Numbered from the stretch's first letter, positions 1-12,889 are shown. The stretch is DNA of 64,000 nt from Platynereis dumerilii (GCA_026936325.1 JAPTHN010000038.1:4024452-4088451); one strand, 5' to 3'. A program made the numbers and translations. The notes: generated by a model not told the origin, from the sequence alone.

Positions 1-639
1 TGTTTGATTACTTATCCAGCTCTTAGCAATCAGCCAGTCATGTCACTCTGATCGAGTTATGTAACTAGTCATTTAGTTTTGTTGAATGTACCAATTTTAA
101 AATCATAACAGTTTTGTTTTCGGATGCTAATCTACCAATAATCTCATCAAACATCCAGTTGCCATTTATAATAATAATAAAGATTTCATATGTGGTAATT
201 CATGAAATCATCCATGTGATTTCATGCATGGTCTATCGCATGGTTTGTGGTCTCGAGGCAAATGGAATATCTGTTAACACAACACAACGCCTTTTTTCGA
301 CAATTACCAAGACCTAAAAGGAGTGGAATTCATGAGTCATACTGATTTACGATTAGACAAATGAAGAACTACTATGTCAATTGCTGGTTTTCAGTTTTCC
401 CCTTTTCCCAGTCTCCTGTTCTAAATTGTGCAACTTTGCCAAAAATGGATAGCTCTGATTAGGGCTAAGCTTTTCACGTCTTTTAAAAAGAAACTTATAA
501 TTCAACAACAGAGGGATATTATTAACTTTGAGGTACAGTGAAGTGAAGGTCTGATCTAATAACACCTTAGCCGTCAATTTTAATTAAAGCATGATGCGCA
601 AGCTATGAAATATTAGAACATTTCTTAATTTTTTTCTAA

Positions 640-1060
640 AATCAGCTTCATGTGATTATCTGCTTTTCTCAAAGAATCACATGTTGTGGGGAAGGGATCG
701 ATAGACTTTCTCTGCAGCCACATACAGTTCCCCAGGGTCCCCAACTGCTCCAGGTAAATGCTTCTATGAACTTTGGTGATTGGCACAAATGGTGATTGGC
801 ACAAAAGTGGGTAATTGGTGTCGCATAGTGTAAATGTCATGCTAATGCTTTGTTTCCTACTGTCTGACTTGTCACAAGACTCAAATGTGCTGCTCCCTGG
901 AAACAGGTAGAGCTAACCCGGCGACCCAAGAAGAAGAAGAGGGATGTGAGGCCTTGAATCCTTGTCTGGCCCTTGTAAATCATATCATTCAAGCGAAGTC
1001 ATTCATTTCAGTTCAATTTACCAAATTTTAACACCAGAACACCTCTGTTTTTTGACGCTA
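640..1060 (+). repeat. Local repeat module, diverged copy
   Basis: This is a roughly 350-450 bp module that recurs through the left of the window. Landmarks are CTGCTTTTCTCA, CCCAACTGCTCCAGGT, GGGTAATTGGTGT and a CTGACTTGTC tail. Further copies lie near 4540-4870, 5020-5440, 7560-7830, 14690-14960 and 33760-34050. Its tail also appears alone near 2670-2720, and its last 150 bases appear at 1-160 and 5305-5440. It has no coding potential, no clear terminal repeats and no target duplication, so its origin is unknown. Confidence 0.6.
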
Positions 1061-1679
1061 ATCAGAATTTGCTTTTGTTAATTTTTAGAATAGGATAGCC
1101 AAGCAATATTTTCTACAAACCTCTTGAAAAATACTGGTTGCAAATTTTTTAACACTATTTCGCTTCACTGTTGTACACCTTATTAGCTAATGAAGTTAAA
1201 AATATGCAACCATAGTTACTTAATTATTCCATGTGATTTAATTTTTTACCAATGGCATAATTCCGTGGTTGGGACGTAAATGAATTATACTTCTATTCAG
1301 GACAATGAATGGAATTCATGAATTATGATCATGTATGGTAATGAAAAAGGAGTATTGGAGTAATTGCTAAATCTTTGAAATTTTGCCCTGTTCAAGGTTT
1401 GTTTCAGATTGATTTGCGAATAAATTAAATGACAAATTGAATTAAAACCATGACTAAGAGTAAAACAGGAAAGTAAAAAATATATACAATAATTATAAAA
1501 CACAAAATTATAATTCTTCAAATCTTATTATAAACACATGAGAATGAGTCTGTGCTACAAAGGAATCCTTATCTGACCACACCTATTCTTACACAATGTG
1601 GCATATCTAGTGAAACGGGTGATTCAGAATAAGACCAACATTGATATCAAGCTATTTGGTTGATCCAACTGGTGGTCTA

Positions 1680-2450
1680 ATCTGTGGATTTCCACTGTAT
1701 TGCTTTGCAATTAAGTTTAGATACCTTCTGCCCCAAATATAGCAGTGGATTCAAAGTAGCTCCTAGGATTACACCTCATCACGGAGAAGCCTAAAGCATA
1801 AGCCCAACGATGCTCCCCCTAATTGGTAAAAAGTGGATTTATTGTGTTTACAATAACCAGGATGACAGCATACAAAACTTGTATGCTGCACTTAAAAAGA
1901 AGACTCATCTTGTCATAACTAGGGCTCAATAGGGCCATTTGGTTTCACACATCTCCTGCACATTTGTTGCCATAATGCTCCCTATCTTTGACACTAATGA
2001 CTACAAAATTGATGGCTTTATATCACTGTGCATCAAGAGAGGTTATCTACTTCTTGCCTAATAACACTTCAACAGAACCCGGTCACCAGGACTTGTATTT
2101 TATCAGCTTTATGAGGTTTCCATCGATGGCTATCTGAGATGAAGCAATGAACATAAGTTGTGAGCTCATGCAAAAAATCCCTCTGTTTATATGTGGATAG
2201 ATCAGTCTTATGACCTGTTTGATATGAGCTGCAATATTTCACTATTCATGGTCAATCTAGGCTGCAAAATTGTTTGTATATATCAGATATTTGATATTTT
2301 CACATATGTATTTTCATGCATGTATGGAAGTGTTTGCAGCATACTTAAAAAGGCAAAGTTAGTATTGATAAACGGAGCTTTCTATCTGTTGTGACAAAGC
2401 CATCCAATCAGAAAACTGGCAAAGGAGCACCTGAATTTATTCATGTGAAG
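1680..2450 (-). repeat. Inverted diverged copy of 5735-6475
   Basis: The reverse complement of this stretch follows 5735-6475 in order. Shared landmarks are the 'caccagttag-free' core CTCCCCCTAATTGGTAAAAA (about 1815-1834, inverted near 6365), the GATGGCTTTAT and GGTTATCTACTTCTTGCC segments and the TGAATTTATTCATG end near 2435. The same sequence occurs in direct orientation in units A (13360-13690), B (to 23060) and C (32040-32410). The two arms make a large inverted repeat about 3.3 kb apart. Confidence 0.75.
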
Positions 2451-3367
2451 TTGTCTGGAAGGTTTTATGTAGTAGAATGTTTGTATCCATGATCAAGTTA
2501 TCCAAAGAATTGTATTATTATATTATATCATCAATCAAAATGGTTGATGATTTTTTTTATGAAATTGATCAAAATTTCAGTAACTAAATGGGATTATGAT
2601 TTAACTTTTGAGTTTTCCTAGTCTGCACGAGAGACTCAACCTAGGCCAAGCAGTGTGCTAACAAATTTCTCTCTGACTTGTCAAACAAGTCTGGACAGAA
2701 GTGAGTACTTGTCTGCTTCTAAAACTGCAGTCTCGGTTCACATGCTTCATTTCAAGATTATAACTTGTAAATCAAGTAAAACAAACACAATTGGGGTGAT
2801 TGAGTTTAAATTGGTGTTGTTTAAATTTGATTTTAATGTAGTTTTAAAAGGTAGTTTCAAGTAGGTAAAAGTAGGAAGTGATTCAGGGGTAGTCAAAAGG
2901 TGTGAAAGGGTAAATTAGTGGCTGATTCTTCCTTCCTGCTGGGGTAATCATACTTTATTTTGAGTTGTACTGTATATTCATTTTTATAATGCAGCTTTTT
3001 AAAATATCTAGTTATTACTACCTTGTAATCTTGTGCCCCGTTTTCATAACTAGAACTTTTCAAAAATGCCTTGTTGAGTTATCAACCTTTAAATCAACCA
3101 TAATTAAAACATTTGCCAGAATATTTGATACAGCTAAATGTTACAGTACAATTGTGACTACAAGGTCCGCTGGTCCAGTGTCAGCTGCCATTGAATTGAG
3201 CATCATGTACTTGATACCTGCCCAAATGAGCTGCAAAGTCCCAGTTAACTCAGGGACATAGCTGATCAATTAGGGTCAAAGGTCAAGGTGCCAGCCATTG
3301 CTGGGACTGGCCAAGGCCATTTGATAGTACTAGAGAAACTGGATATAAAACGCAATTGACAATTAAG

Positions 3368-3457
3368 TTACGGTTGAAATTCCAACCCATGCCCCTCAGG
3401 ACCTAGTGGTTGCACAAACATGAGCGCTTAGACTCTCAACAATTTAGCCTCTATGCC
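3368..3457 (-). pseudogene. tRNA-Leu-like remnant or decayed SINE head
   Basis: Read on the minus strand, the stretch contains GAGTCTAAGCGCT, followed about 40 bases later by GGGGCATGGGTTGGAATTTC. These resemble the D-arm region and the variable-arm plus B-box region of a tRNA-Leu, whose usual B box is GGTTCGAATCC. The spacing suits a long-variable-arm tRNA. The acceptor stem does not pair and the A box is weak, so it is not a working tRNA gene. It could equally be the promoter part of an old tRNA-derived SINE whose body I cannot define. Confidence 0.3.
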
Positions 3458-4439
3458 ATTCAAATCAATTACTCAATGGCTATTCATATTATTTTCTCTA
3501 CCACGTTGTAGTTGCATGAATGTGCATGAAGAACGGGTCTGTCTATTGATGTTGTAATTTCAATATTCACTAATATAATCCAAATCATGAAACTGAAGAC
3601 TTTGGCAAACTTCTTGATGAAGACTTCTTGAAACTCATTTCCACTTTTCAATTTCTCGGCTAATAAATTCCATCTGCCTCGAACAGTTTTCTGCTTTAGC
3701 AGGAATTGCTTAATTTCGACCATTCACTTCCAGCTGGGCGATAAATCACTTTCCCAAAGCATTTCCTGGCTCAGCTGGATTTACTCAGCCATCCAATAAA
3801 AGTCTATTGGACTACAAAAATGTGGAAGCTGAAGACTGCTGTTGGGACCTTGATGTCATCTTCACAGAAATTATGAAATAAAAATATCAATTCCTGACTA
3901 ATTACTATTAATGAAGAAATTTGATTAAAAGACTGCATTTGTAATGTAATTTGTAGGATCTCTGAGATTTTGCAAGAAATGCAATAAGTTGCCATTGTCT
4001 CAAAATTATGGATTCACGAATCACAACTAAATTACAAGAATCGTAGCATCTCAGAAAAACAATGTGATAATTCCAGCTGTCACCATCTGTGGCAACTGAT
4101 TCAACTGTGGGCTATCATAATCTTCTGCTATTTTTCATACTTTGATATTAACAAAATAAAAAATTATTGTGTATTTAAAACCAAAGGTTGATCATCAACC
4201 TTTGTTAAAACACTAGAAAGTCTTCCCTTAAGAACCTGGTTTACTTACTCCAAATTTCTTTGATCTTTTTCTTTTCAAAACACAATTCCACCAAAAAGGT
4301 TACAAAAGCTGTTATTTAGTTGATGTTTTTTTTCCATTCAATCACAGATCTTGTCTGCATCATTCAGATTTTGATAGTATCTCTTGAATTTGTTGAATTG
4401 TACTATGTACTATATACAATAATCAAAATTCTGAATTTT

Positions 4440-5440
4440 ACTGGGAAGATACCAGTTGAAGGATAAGTTGTCTGTACCTATGGAGACTGAATGGCCGAGT
4501 GGGGCTTAAAAAGTGTCAAAGAACCAGATTTTTCCATTCATCTTTCCGCCTGCCTCAGATGATAAACTGCTTTTCCAGGAGATCACCAAGTATTTTGAGA
4601 AAAGATCTAGCAATATAGCAGGCTTCCTATATCTAGCAATCTAGCAGGCCCCTCGGATTGCTAACTGCTCCAAGTTAATGGTTGTGTGAACTAGTGTAAT
4701 TGGCACAACTGTGGGTAATTGGTGTGGCATTGTGTAAGTGTCATGTCAATGCCTTTCCTTCTTTCTGTCTGACTTGTCAAACAAGTTTGGACAGAAGTGA
4801 GGTCTTTGCGAAATTGTCAGCTTCTAAGCAATCTGTTGATAATGCCAATCAGAGTTAGTCATTATGTTGCCCTGAATTCAGACCATTTCTTAAATCAGAA
4901 TCGTTCATTGCTTATCAGAATTTGATTTTTGTTTTAAAATTTCAAAATTATCCAGCAATATTTCCGGTTGACAAAATCTCTTGAATGACACCCGACTGCA
5001 ACAATGCAATGTCTACTATACTTTGAGCCAGGGCTTTTTGAGTGTCAAAGGAAATCATTTCTTCGTTTTTCTTGAGTCAGCCTCAGATAATAAACTGCTT
5101 TTCTCAGGGAATTACAGAAGCATTTTGTTGTGAAGAAGGGATCTTGCAGACTTTTCTACACAGCAAAACTGCTCCAGATTAATGTTTTTCTTTTACTTTA
5201 GAGAATGGCTCAACAGTGGGTAATTTGTGTCACATCGCGTAAGTCTCAGGTCAATGCTTTGGCCTCTTTTTGTCTTATTTGTCACACAAGTCAGTACGGA
5301 TGTGACATGTTTGACTACTTATCAGGTCCTTAGCAATCTGCCAGTCATGTCATTCACATCAAGTTAGTCATTTAGTTTTGTTGAATGTGCCAATTTTAAA
5401 ATCATAACAGTTTTGTTTTCGGATGCTAATCAATGGATAA
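4440..5440 (+). repeat. Two further copies of the local repeat module, in tandem
   Basis: Bases 4480-4870 and 5020-5440 are successive diverged copies of the module described at 640-1060. Both contain the GATAAACTGCTTTT, CTGCTCC and GTGGGTAATT landmarks and end in a variant of TTGTCAAACAAG. The first begins with TGGCCGAGTGGGGCTT, which looks like a tRNA A box, but no matching B box follows. Confidence 0.6.
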
Positions 5441-5734
5441 ATTGTGTCAATTAAGTGCAGTTGCCTATTTGGACATAACTTCATTTTTGCCTCACTAGTG
5501 TTTTTATATATTTTTTGCATGATGGAAATATTCAATTTGGCCAGAACATTCTCCTATTGTTAGCAATGGTAAAAATCATGACTGCCTCTATTTTAATTTT
5601 CAAAACCACCAAATCACCCAGGGACCAATAATGACCACAAAATTTGACTGTATGTTTATAAAGCCTCAAAATCTTGAATTTATAACAGCATTTAAAACAA
5701 CTATTACTGCATCATAAACGAATACTTCATAAAG

Positions 5735-8160
5735 AACTCACACATATCCACACAACTTCAAAGGAATAAATTCAGGTGCTTCTACTGCAGTTTTGATGTG
5801 CTCCGTGCCAGACTGTGCATTATATCGAATGAGAAGAAATGACATTGTGGACTTCTGCTTTTTAAGTATGCAGCACATATTTCTTATTTCTAGATAAGCC
5901 CAAATGTAGTTGGGACAGCATTGCCTTGAAATTGTGGCATGACAGAATACAAAACACCTTATATACATGCAAGTTGCAGCCTAGATTGACCATGAATAAT
6001 GAAAAGGATTGCAGCTTATGTCTATCAGAGCACAAGATGGATCTATCCACATACTAGCACACAATGTTTTGTAATAAACAAAAGGTACACTGTTTCATAT
6101 AAAACTGCCATCAAGTGCAATTAGGCAAGAAGTAGATAACCCGTCATATATCCTATAATGGTGTGCATTGAGATAAAGCCATCAATCCAGAACCCATTTA
6201 CATCAAAGATAACAAACATTGTGCTCCAGGCCTGCAGGATATGTGAAACCAAATGGCCCTTATGAGCCTTGATTCGTAATTTAAGTAAGTATTGTTTTTG
6301 TGTGCAGCATTCACGTAATGCATGGTGTCATCCTGGTTATCTCAAACACAATAAATCTACTTTTTACCAATTAGGGGGAGCATCATTAGTCGGGTGCTGT
6401 TGGCTTCTTTGTGATAAAGTGTAATCCAAGGAGCTGCTTTAGGTTCACTGCTATATTGGGGGCAGGTGGCATCTTAATTGTATAGCATTATCGTGGTTGT
6501 GTAAGGTTTGGTCTGTGCATAAAAACAACATTTTGTTCCAACCTTAACCTTGTTCTTGGCAGTAGGTGATCAAAATGTTATTAATATAAGCTCTAAAGGT
6601 GAGAATTATAATACCTCCATCCTACTCACCAAAAATAGGGCTCAGTACATATATAATTGTAAAATCATTTAGGATTTTTTTAATCCAGGGATAAAGCAAT
6701 TTCTAATTTTGATTAGATTTAAGAGAGCTTCACTGAAATATCGGGGATAACTGATACAAAGTAGAATTTTCCTCAAAGAGTGTGAATCCAACTTCTCACT
6801 CTTCACTGTGCGGTCGTTTGGTATATATCACTTGCCCAAAGCTATTCCTAGCTGATCTGGATTTATTCAGCTATTCAATAAAAGTCCATTTTCTGCAACA
6901 TTGTGGAATTTAAAATGTATATATAAATTTATATTGTTAGAAATTACCTTGATATCATCTCAGAAGAAACACAGAATACAATGTCAACAATTACCTAATA
7001 TTAACTATGAAATTTAGGCATGGGGGTATTTCTGCAATTTGTGAAGGCAATATAGGTTGCCACAGCGTCAAAAATGTGGATCTACAAATCAAGATTGAAT
7101 TGAGTGCATGTAGAATGTGTGACAATGCCAGTCAGTTACATTCTGAGACAACTAATTAAAAATATAGTTGCTCCCAATGTCGACAACCAAATAAGAAAAT
7201 AAAACTGACGTTTAACCAATCACCAAGCTAACCCTTTCTAATATCGTGTTTGCAGCTACTTTTGAATAAAATCTCTCAAATAAGCTGAATTACATGTAGT
7301 ATTACATAATTATTTTTATGAATTCACAAATAATTTCAAGGTACAACTTGTCAGGGCATTTCTTAATATATCTCAGAGTTCAGAAAAGGACCACCTTATG
7401 TGGTGGCTCAGACAATTGAATCTTAGCCATAAATCAAGTTTAGTGTGATTCATGGGCTATTCAATTGTGTAGAGATCTATATCAGCCTGATGACAGACAG
7501 GAGGGAAGGATCAGCCGGCTATACCTAGAGCCTGGATGGCCCAGTGGGGCCTAGAAAATGTCACATATTTCTCCATTCATCTTTCCACCATCCTCAGATG
7601 ATAAACTGCTTTTGCAGGAAATCATAAAAGCGTTTTGCTGGTAAAAATATCAAGCAGCTCTAGGCTTCAGCCACCTATAATAGGCCCCTGGGTCCCCAAC
7701 TGCTCCAGGTTAAAAGTTGTGTGAACTTAGGTTATTGGCACTACTGTGGGTAATTTGCATCGTATTGTGTAAGCGTCATGTCAAGGCTTTTGCTTCATTT
7801 GGTCATGATTGCTGTCTTGAATCTGCGACTTTAGGTATCCATCTGTCTGGGTGTCTTGCTTTGTCTAGATCTCGATCTACAAATCTTTTATGATTGAGAA
7901 ATAGCTTTATTTTCCCCGAAATACAGACATGATATTTGATTCATTTTAATCTCTGCTTATCAAGCATTTAATGGTTGTTTGCAACATGTATATATCTACT
8001 ATATAATGTAACACATATATACAAGCTTCTAATAATACAAGCTGCCTTCTTTTATCATATCAATTCTATCATTGATCCTAACTCACGACACAGCTCTCTT
8101 TGGCCAGGAGATTGTATTTCTATCTTTATCAGGTTTATTATTTTAATAGAAAAACGTGAT
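5735..8160 (+). repeat. Diverged copy of the 12890-15290 part of unit A
   Basis: The order of landmarks is the same as in unit A: AATTCAGGTGCTTCT near 5770, the TTGACCATGAATAATGAAAA block near 5990, CTTTTTACCAATTAGGGGGA near 6360, the CATTTTGTTCCAACC area, the CCTGATGACAGACAGGAGG block near 7485, and the TCATTGATCCTAACTCACGA block near 8070. The SINE found in unit A (14218-14402) is absent here, so this copy separated before that insertion or lost it. No open frame of interest is present. Confidence 0.7.
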
Positions 8161-9660
8161 ATCCTGAATTAGGCTAAATTATTCAGTTACCTCTTGTATA
8201 AAATAGTTAGCATGAAGTATCATAATGCCAAGTTAGTGATTTTCAACATGAATGAATCACCAATGTACTTTATATATCTAGATATCACAAAGCATCCTGT
8301 TGAGAAGAAATCCAGCAGTCTGAGGTTTTCTATATATGTTTTTTTATCCCTGACTTGTCCAGGTTAAATGTTCTATTCGAAGATATTTCTATCTTGAAAC
8401 AAATTTTACACAAGTCTGGATAGAGGTGCTTTCTTTGACTACTTGTTTGGCTCTTAGCATTTTGCTGATTATGTCATTCAGGGCAAGTCAATCAGTTCTT
8501 AAATGTACCAGTTTTCAAAATCAGAACAATCTTGTTTTCAGATGCTACCCAGAATTTGATTTTTTTTTTCTAAAAGGGATAGGGTAGCAATATTTTATGT
8601 CAACTAATTTCCTGAAACATGTGGCGCGTGGTTGCAAATTCTTTTTAAAACTTTATTTTGTCTCACTTATGTAATTATCAATTTCTGCATTCATGGGACT
8701 CTTGTATGTTGTAACTCATAGTGAATTGAGAAATATAACACCATGATCCTTATAATAAATAGTTCATGTGGTTTCAACTATGACCAATGGTACGATTCCA
8801 TGGTTGGGAAATAAATGGATATACAATCTGTTAAGGACAGTATCTTTGAAAAACTTAAATGGACTTCATGAATCATAATTATGTATGGTAATGTAAGAAC
8901 CAGGAGTTATTGATGATTTTTCATATTTTGGCCCGTTCCAGTTTTGTTTCAGAATGACTTGATGAGTAAATTATGGGAAACTGCCAAATGTATTAGTATC
9001 ATGACTGTGGGTAAAAATACGAAAGAAATAATAATTATAAAACACAAAATTCTAGAATTCTTCAGATTTTATTTTCCAAAATACATCTTATTGGTATAGT
9101 TCCTTACACAAATAGTTTTTATCACAAATATTTCCACTTACAAGACATTTTACCTGTTTGTACAAGTGCCCTCACTAAATTGGCTACTGGCTACTCTCTG
9201 TACATTAATGCGAAATGGCGTAAACAATAACCAATGAGTATGCTAATTATTGACCTATTTTTGGCATGATCCTAACAAGCTACTGGAAATTAGGCCTACT
9301 TGAAACAAGTCATTCACTGTGCTGCATCAAACAACATCACTGCATTGTAACTACAAATATCTAATATTTCTCCTTATTCTAATTCACACAATCAATTCTA
9401 TTATTACACAATTCTATTTTTACACTAACAGCAAAATGTGAAACAATTTCACAACAATGCCACAGCATCAGTTTTGGCCACAACAACATCAATCAGCAAC
9501 TACCTGTTTTCAAAGGACTACACCTCAGCTTAACATCTAACAGTCACAAAAATATACATCAATGTCATAAAAAAATCACCACCAAAATGAAACTAAATCC
9601 AAACAATCTTTGACACATTGATACATGTTCAGCTTGTTATTTAATTTATATAGACCTATC

Positions 9661-10026
9661 CTTGACTGGGGCTGCACAATATATAGAAACATTTCTTGAT
9701 CATAATTCCACCACCACAATGTGAAAACATATTCTTCAAAATATCTCTTTTTGGCTTGCAAAATGATTTCAAGGCAACAAAAACAATAGGCAAATATTCA
9801 TTGAATTCTTTTTGGTAAATTTACATAAGCAGTGTGCTATTCAAAGTTTGTTGAACATTCTCTCAGACACTGATGCATTCATTCGTTCTGAGTTCATCCC
9901 CACTGGTCGTAGGGAGCAGTCAGTGAAAGTGCAGTTCTTCAATTTATCAATAATAAAAAAGTTAACTTTTTTATCGCATAACATCAATATAGAAATGTTT
10001 GCCTGTATCGTGCAGCCCCAGACAAG
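9661..10026. mobile_element. hAT-like non-autonomous element remnant (unit A)
   Basis: The ends are inverted repeats. CTTGACTGGGGCTGCAC at 9661 is matched in reverse complement by GTGCAGCCCCAGACAAG ending at 10026. The GGGCTGCACRAT core is like the termini of many hAT-group MITEs. No clean 8-bp target duplication is seen, and there is no transposase. The same remnant is at 19183-19548 in unit B and 28401-28766 in unit C, so it predates the tandem duplications. Confidence 0.45.
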
Positions 10027-10791
10027 TTGTTCATAACATTAGTTGTATTGCAAAAATTAAATTTCAAAAGGGCGAAGGAAAATGAAGTTTCATTCTCACT
10101 AATTCCCAGAGTAAATCGTATATCAGACTCATACGATGATATTCAAATTACCATCCTCCAAATTCCAATTAGCATGGCAAGCTTATCTTCATGACACACA
10201 AATACATAGAACTCCATAGAGATGAGGTAAAATCATGAGATCATTGTCATACATGAGAGTTTCACTAAAGGCACATAGGAGGTCTCAGAATAATATTTAA
10301 AAAGGCTCATGAAATTATATATGAAAGAAAAATTCTCTGCATTGTAGAAATATAATTAGAAAATTAAGAATTATGAAAAATAGAATATTATCATCCTTCG
10401 ATTTTTTGGCATAGTTTACTTAGAGCTTATCTTTACCGACTGTTAATTATGCTAAATGCTTTCCATTAAGGCATAACAACTATCTGCAATGACTTAAAAA
10501 AAAATTATCACTGATCTTTTAAGATATTAATTAGCTTGATTGGAAAACTTATTAATTATTGAAGACAGAGAAGAATGAGAATTTCACTACCATTTTGTCT
10601 TCTAATATGAATTATTACCATTTTGGATGTAACTGCCTTTCACAGCCTTGGTTTTTCCTTTTGTCTTGATAGCCAGAAAACAATTTTGATGCATTTTTGT
10701 CAGTAAGTCTCTGACTGGAGGGAGGAACCTTACAAAAATACATGTTAGAACTCGAAAAGTATAACTGTTTTGACCTCATGTAAAATATAAA

Positions 10792-10797
10792 TTTATT
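10792..10797 (-). terminator. Candidate poly(A) signal for last exon copy A
   Basis: AATAAA on the minus strand, about 1.05 kb downstream of the stop codon of exon copy A. It is the first canonical hexamer met after the stop. It is conserved at the matching place in B (20310-20315) and C (29529-29534), so each exon copy carries its own possible 3' end. This is a sequence match only. Confidence 0.4.
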
Positions 10798-11846
10798 ATT
10801 GTAAAAGCTACAAAATTATTGTTTCTTTACTGCATTCACATTCAGAGATTTTAATGGTAAAGTCTAAAGTGTTATTTAAACAACAACGCATTATAGTGCA
10901 ATTTTGGATCCTCTCATTAGTGAGACAATTAGTAATTCAAGATACATTTCCATATGTGGGGCCTATTAATCACCTCATTCTGGGAGTTTTTAATGGCCTC
11001 ATTAATAACAACATGCTTCTCATCATAACCTAATTCCAAACGTGATTGTCTTATGAAACCCTTAATACATTTATAACTAAAAATACAACTATAGCTGGGA
11101 TAAGACCTTTTCATACTATTGACCTTCAGGCATCACTTACAATGAATTTGACTACTGAATTATCAGCTAACAATTAACAGTTTCTGTACTAAAATGACCT
11201 AGAAATAATCAAGTGGTGCAAAAGTACAGTAGAACAGACTCACATTATTCACATCACTGGTGTATAATAGATATTTGCAATTATCTAATTCGGTATTCTA
11301 CATATATATATACTTCATAGGACAAAAACAAGCTGTTTTAACAAGGTCACATTGTGGTGCTTATAAGATCAATCTACAGTGTGCGCTAACTTTGGTCAGT
11401 TGGAAACTGCTTCTTGCAGTCCTGACAATTGGCAGCTGTGTGTGTGACTGTGTTTGTCAAAAAAGCCCAAGTATTTGTATATCCATCTTTTTCACTCAGG
11501 AATAATCCAAAAGTTGCCCAACTTGCAACCATGAGTAATTTCAAGTTATATCTGTATTTGTACTCCCAAGGGATCATCTGCATGAACATGCGACAGTATA
11601 TACAGTGCAGTACTCCAAACTGTATCAGTATTCTGCAGTGTCTTCAAAATTTGACAGCATTTCTGTAAACGGGTATCTCATAATGCGAATTCTATATCGA
11701 TATTCTGAATGTGATTTCTTATCGGCCACGTTCAAATCCAAAAGCCTTAGTTATCCAACCAGCCAACCACAATGACATTAAGCTTCCTCTTTTTCCGCAA
11801 AAAGGTCTGTCTTGCAAAAGTCCATCCTAACACAATGAGTGCAATT

Positions 11847-12400
11847 TCACTGGATGCTGCACTTAGCACTGTCAAGACTCTGGGTACTACCACTGCAGTT
11901 CTTTTGCGTTTGCAGAGTCAGCAGATCAGTTCTTATAGAAGGTCGGCGCGCATTGGGTGCAACCGTTCCAAAAGCGTCACTCAGTCGCCGACGAATGGTC
12001 ACCCCTCGACGGAATGACCCTGAACCATCACTCGACTGAGATACATACGTTGGCTGAACCTTGCGGTGCAGAGAGGGGCTCATTTCAGTCGGAACTTTGG
12101 CCAACATGAACAGTTTGAGGAACACTTCCTCTATGTTGATGTTTTTCTTCGCCGATGTCTCTACACAACCACTTCCAGGGCAAGCTTCTGTGAATGTAAT
12201 CAACTCATCCGTCCCAATGGCTCGTCCTTCGTCACGGTCACATTTGTTGCCAACTATCACCATTGGAATGTCCGGTCTTCTCCGCGGACGTTGACCGGTC
12301 TGGGGGAACCCTTTACTCTCCAGAACTTCATCGCGGAGCCGTTTTACTTCCTCAAAACTTTCTTTGTTGTCAATGCTGTAGACCAGGATGAAGAGATCGC
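11847..12400 (-). CDS. RASD1: RASD-like GTPase, last coding exon, copy A (intact)
   Basis: The exon begins after a TTTCATTCCAG acceptor in phase 1, so the G that ends exon 1 plus GC makes Gly108. It reads through to a TGA at 11847. It encodes residues 108-291 of the joined protein: DLFILVYSIDNKESFEEV after the junction, the G4 box NKCD (159-162), the G5 box ETSAK (188-192), the RASD-type segment around KVPTEMSPSLHRKV, a basic stretch with FRRGVTIRRR, and the C-terminal CAAX-type box CSIQ, which predicts prenylation and membrane attachment. RASD proteins bind GTP and act in G-protein and cAMP signalling. This copy keeps the Phe of the DAFGTVAP motif found in vertebrate RASD1 (DAFGIVAP). It lies about 28 kb downstream of exon 1, beyond copies C and B. 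To be used it must be reached by skipping both. Whether it is transcribed cannot be seen. Confidence 0.8.
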
Positions 12401-12889
12401 CTGGAATGAAATAAAATGCGCGTAAGTTTGGTTATCTCAATATGTCTCATGCATCAGTCTGCATCATATCATCAAAGATCCATTCCGCTACTATGGGAAA
12501 CATGAATTTGTTTTGATGTTATTTATCCTCAGAATGGAAAGGACTGAGAAATTTTCTGTATTATTAAATCAACAATTGGATGTTTTTGCAGGATTTCTTT
12601 GATCGAACATTTTCAATCACCATGAAGGATTTTATCATAAAAGATGGTAGAATGTTTAAAGATCATCCAGAGTTCCTATACAGAAAACAGTGTAACCTCA
12701 ACCAAAGACACCTCAACATTAAGACCTCCATAATTATAAGACACTTTATTTGGCCAGAAAAATTGAGACCATCTCTATATGGTTATACTCAAAATACAAT
12801 AATGGGAATGACTTCAAAATCCAGACCATCTGTAATTAAGTTCATTAAACAGTTCATCAAAATCTGAATTCACAGTGGAAATAAAGAGT

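Larger units (their letters stand above)
1..8493. repeat. Scrambled, ancient relatives of the downstream tandem unit
   Basis: No gene is seen in this stretch. Much of it can be matched by eye to non-coding parts of units A-C. Bases 1000-1535 resemble 8510-9075, and 5735-8160 resemble 12890-15290. Bases 1680-2450 resemble the same material as 5735-6475 but inverted, and 3720-4190 resemble 6815-7220. The matches are far more diverged than A, B and C are from each other. Nothing like the GTPase exon (9.1-12.9 kb part of unit A) was found between 1535 and 5735. Bases 161-639 and 2760-3340 show nothing I can assign. I read this as an older round of duplication in the same place, since rearranged. 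Confidence 0.65.

Noticed and set aside
4480-4510. TGGCCGAGTGGGGCTT as a tRNA gene or SINE start
   Set aside because: It has only an A-box match. No B box follows, and the downstream sequence is the local module.
9576-9761. Minus-strand 61-codon frame present in all three units
   Set aside because: Its preservation follows from the recent duplication. It overlaps the hAT-like remnant, and nothing suggests translation.
12061-12425. Plus-strand frames across the GTPase exon copies
   Set aside because: They are antisense shadows of the real minus-strand exon.
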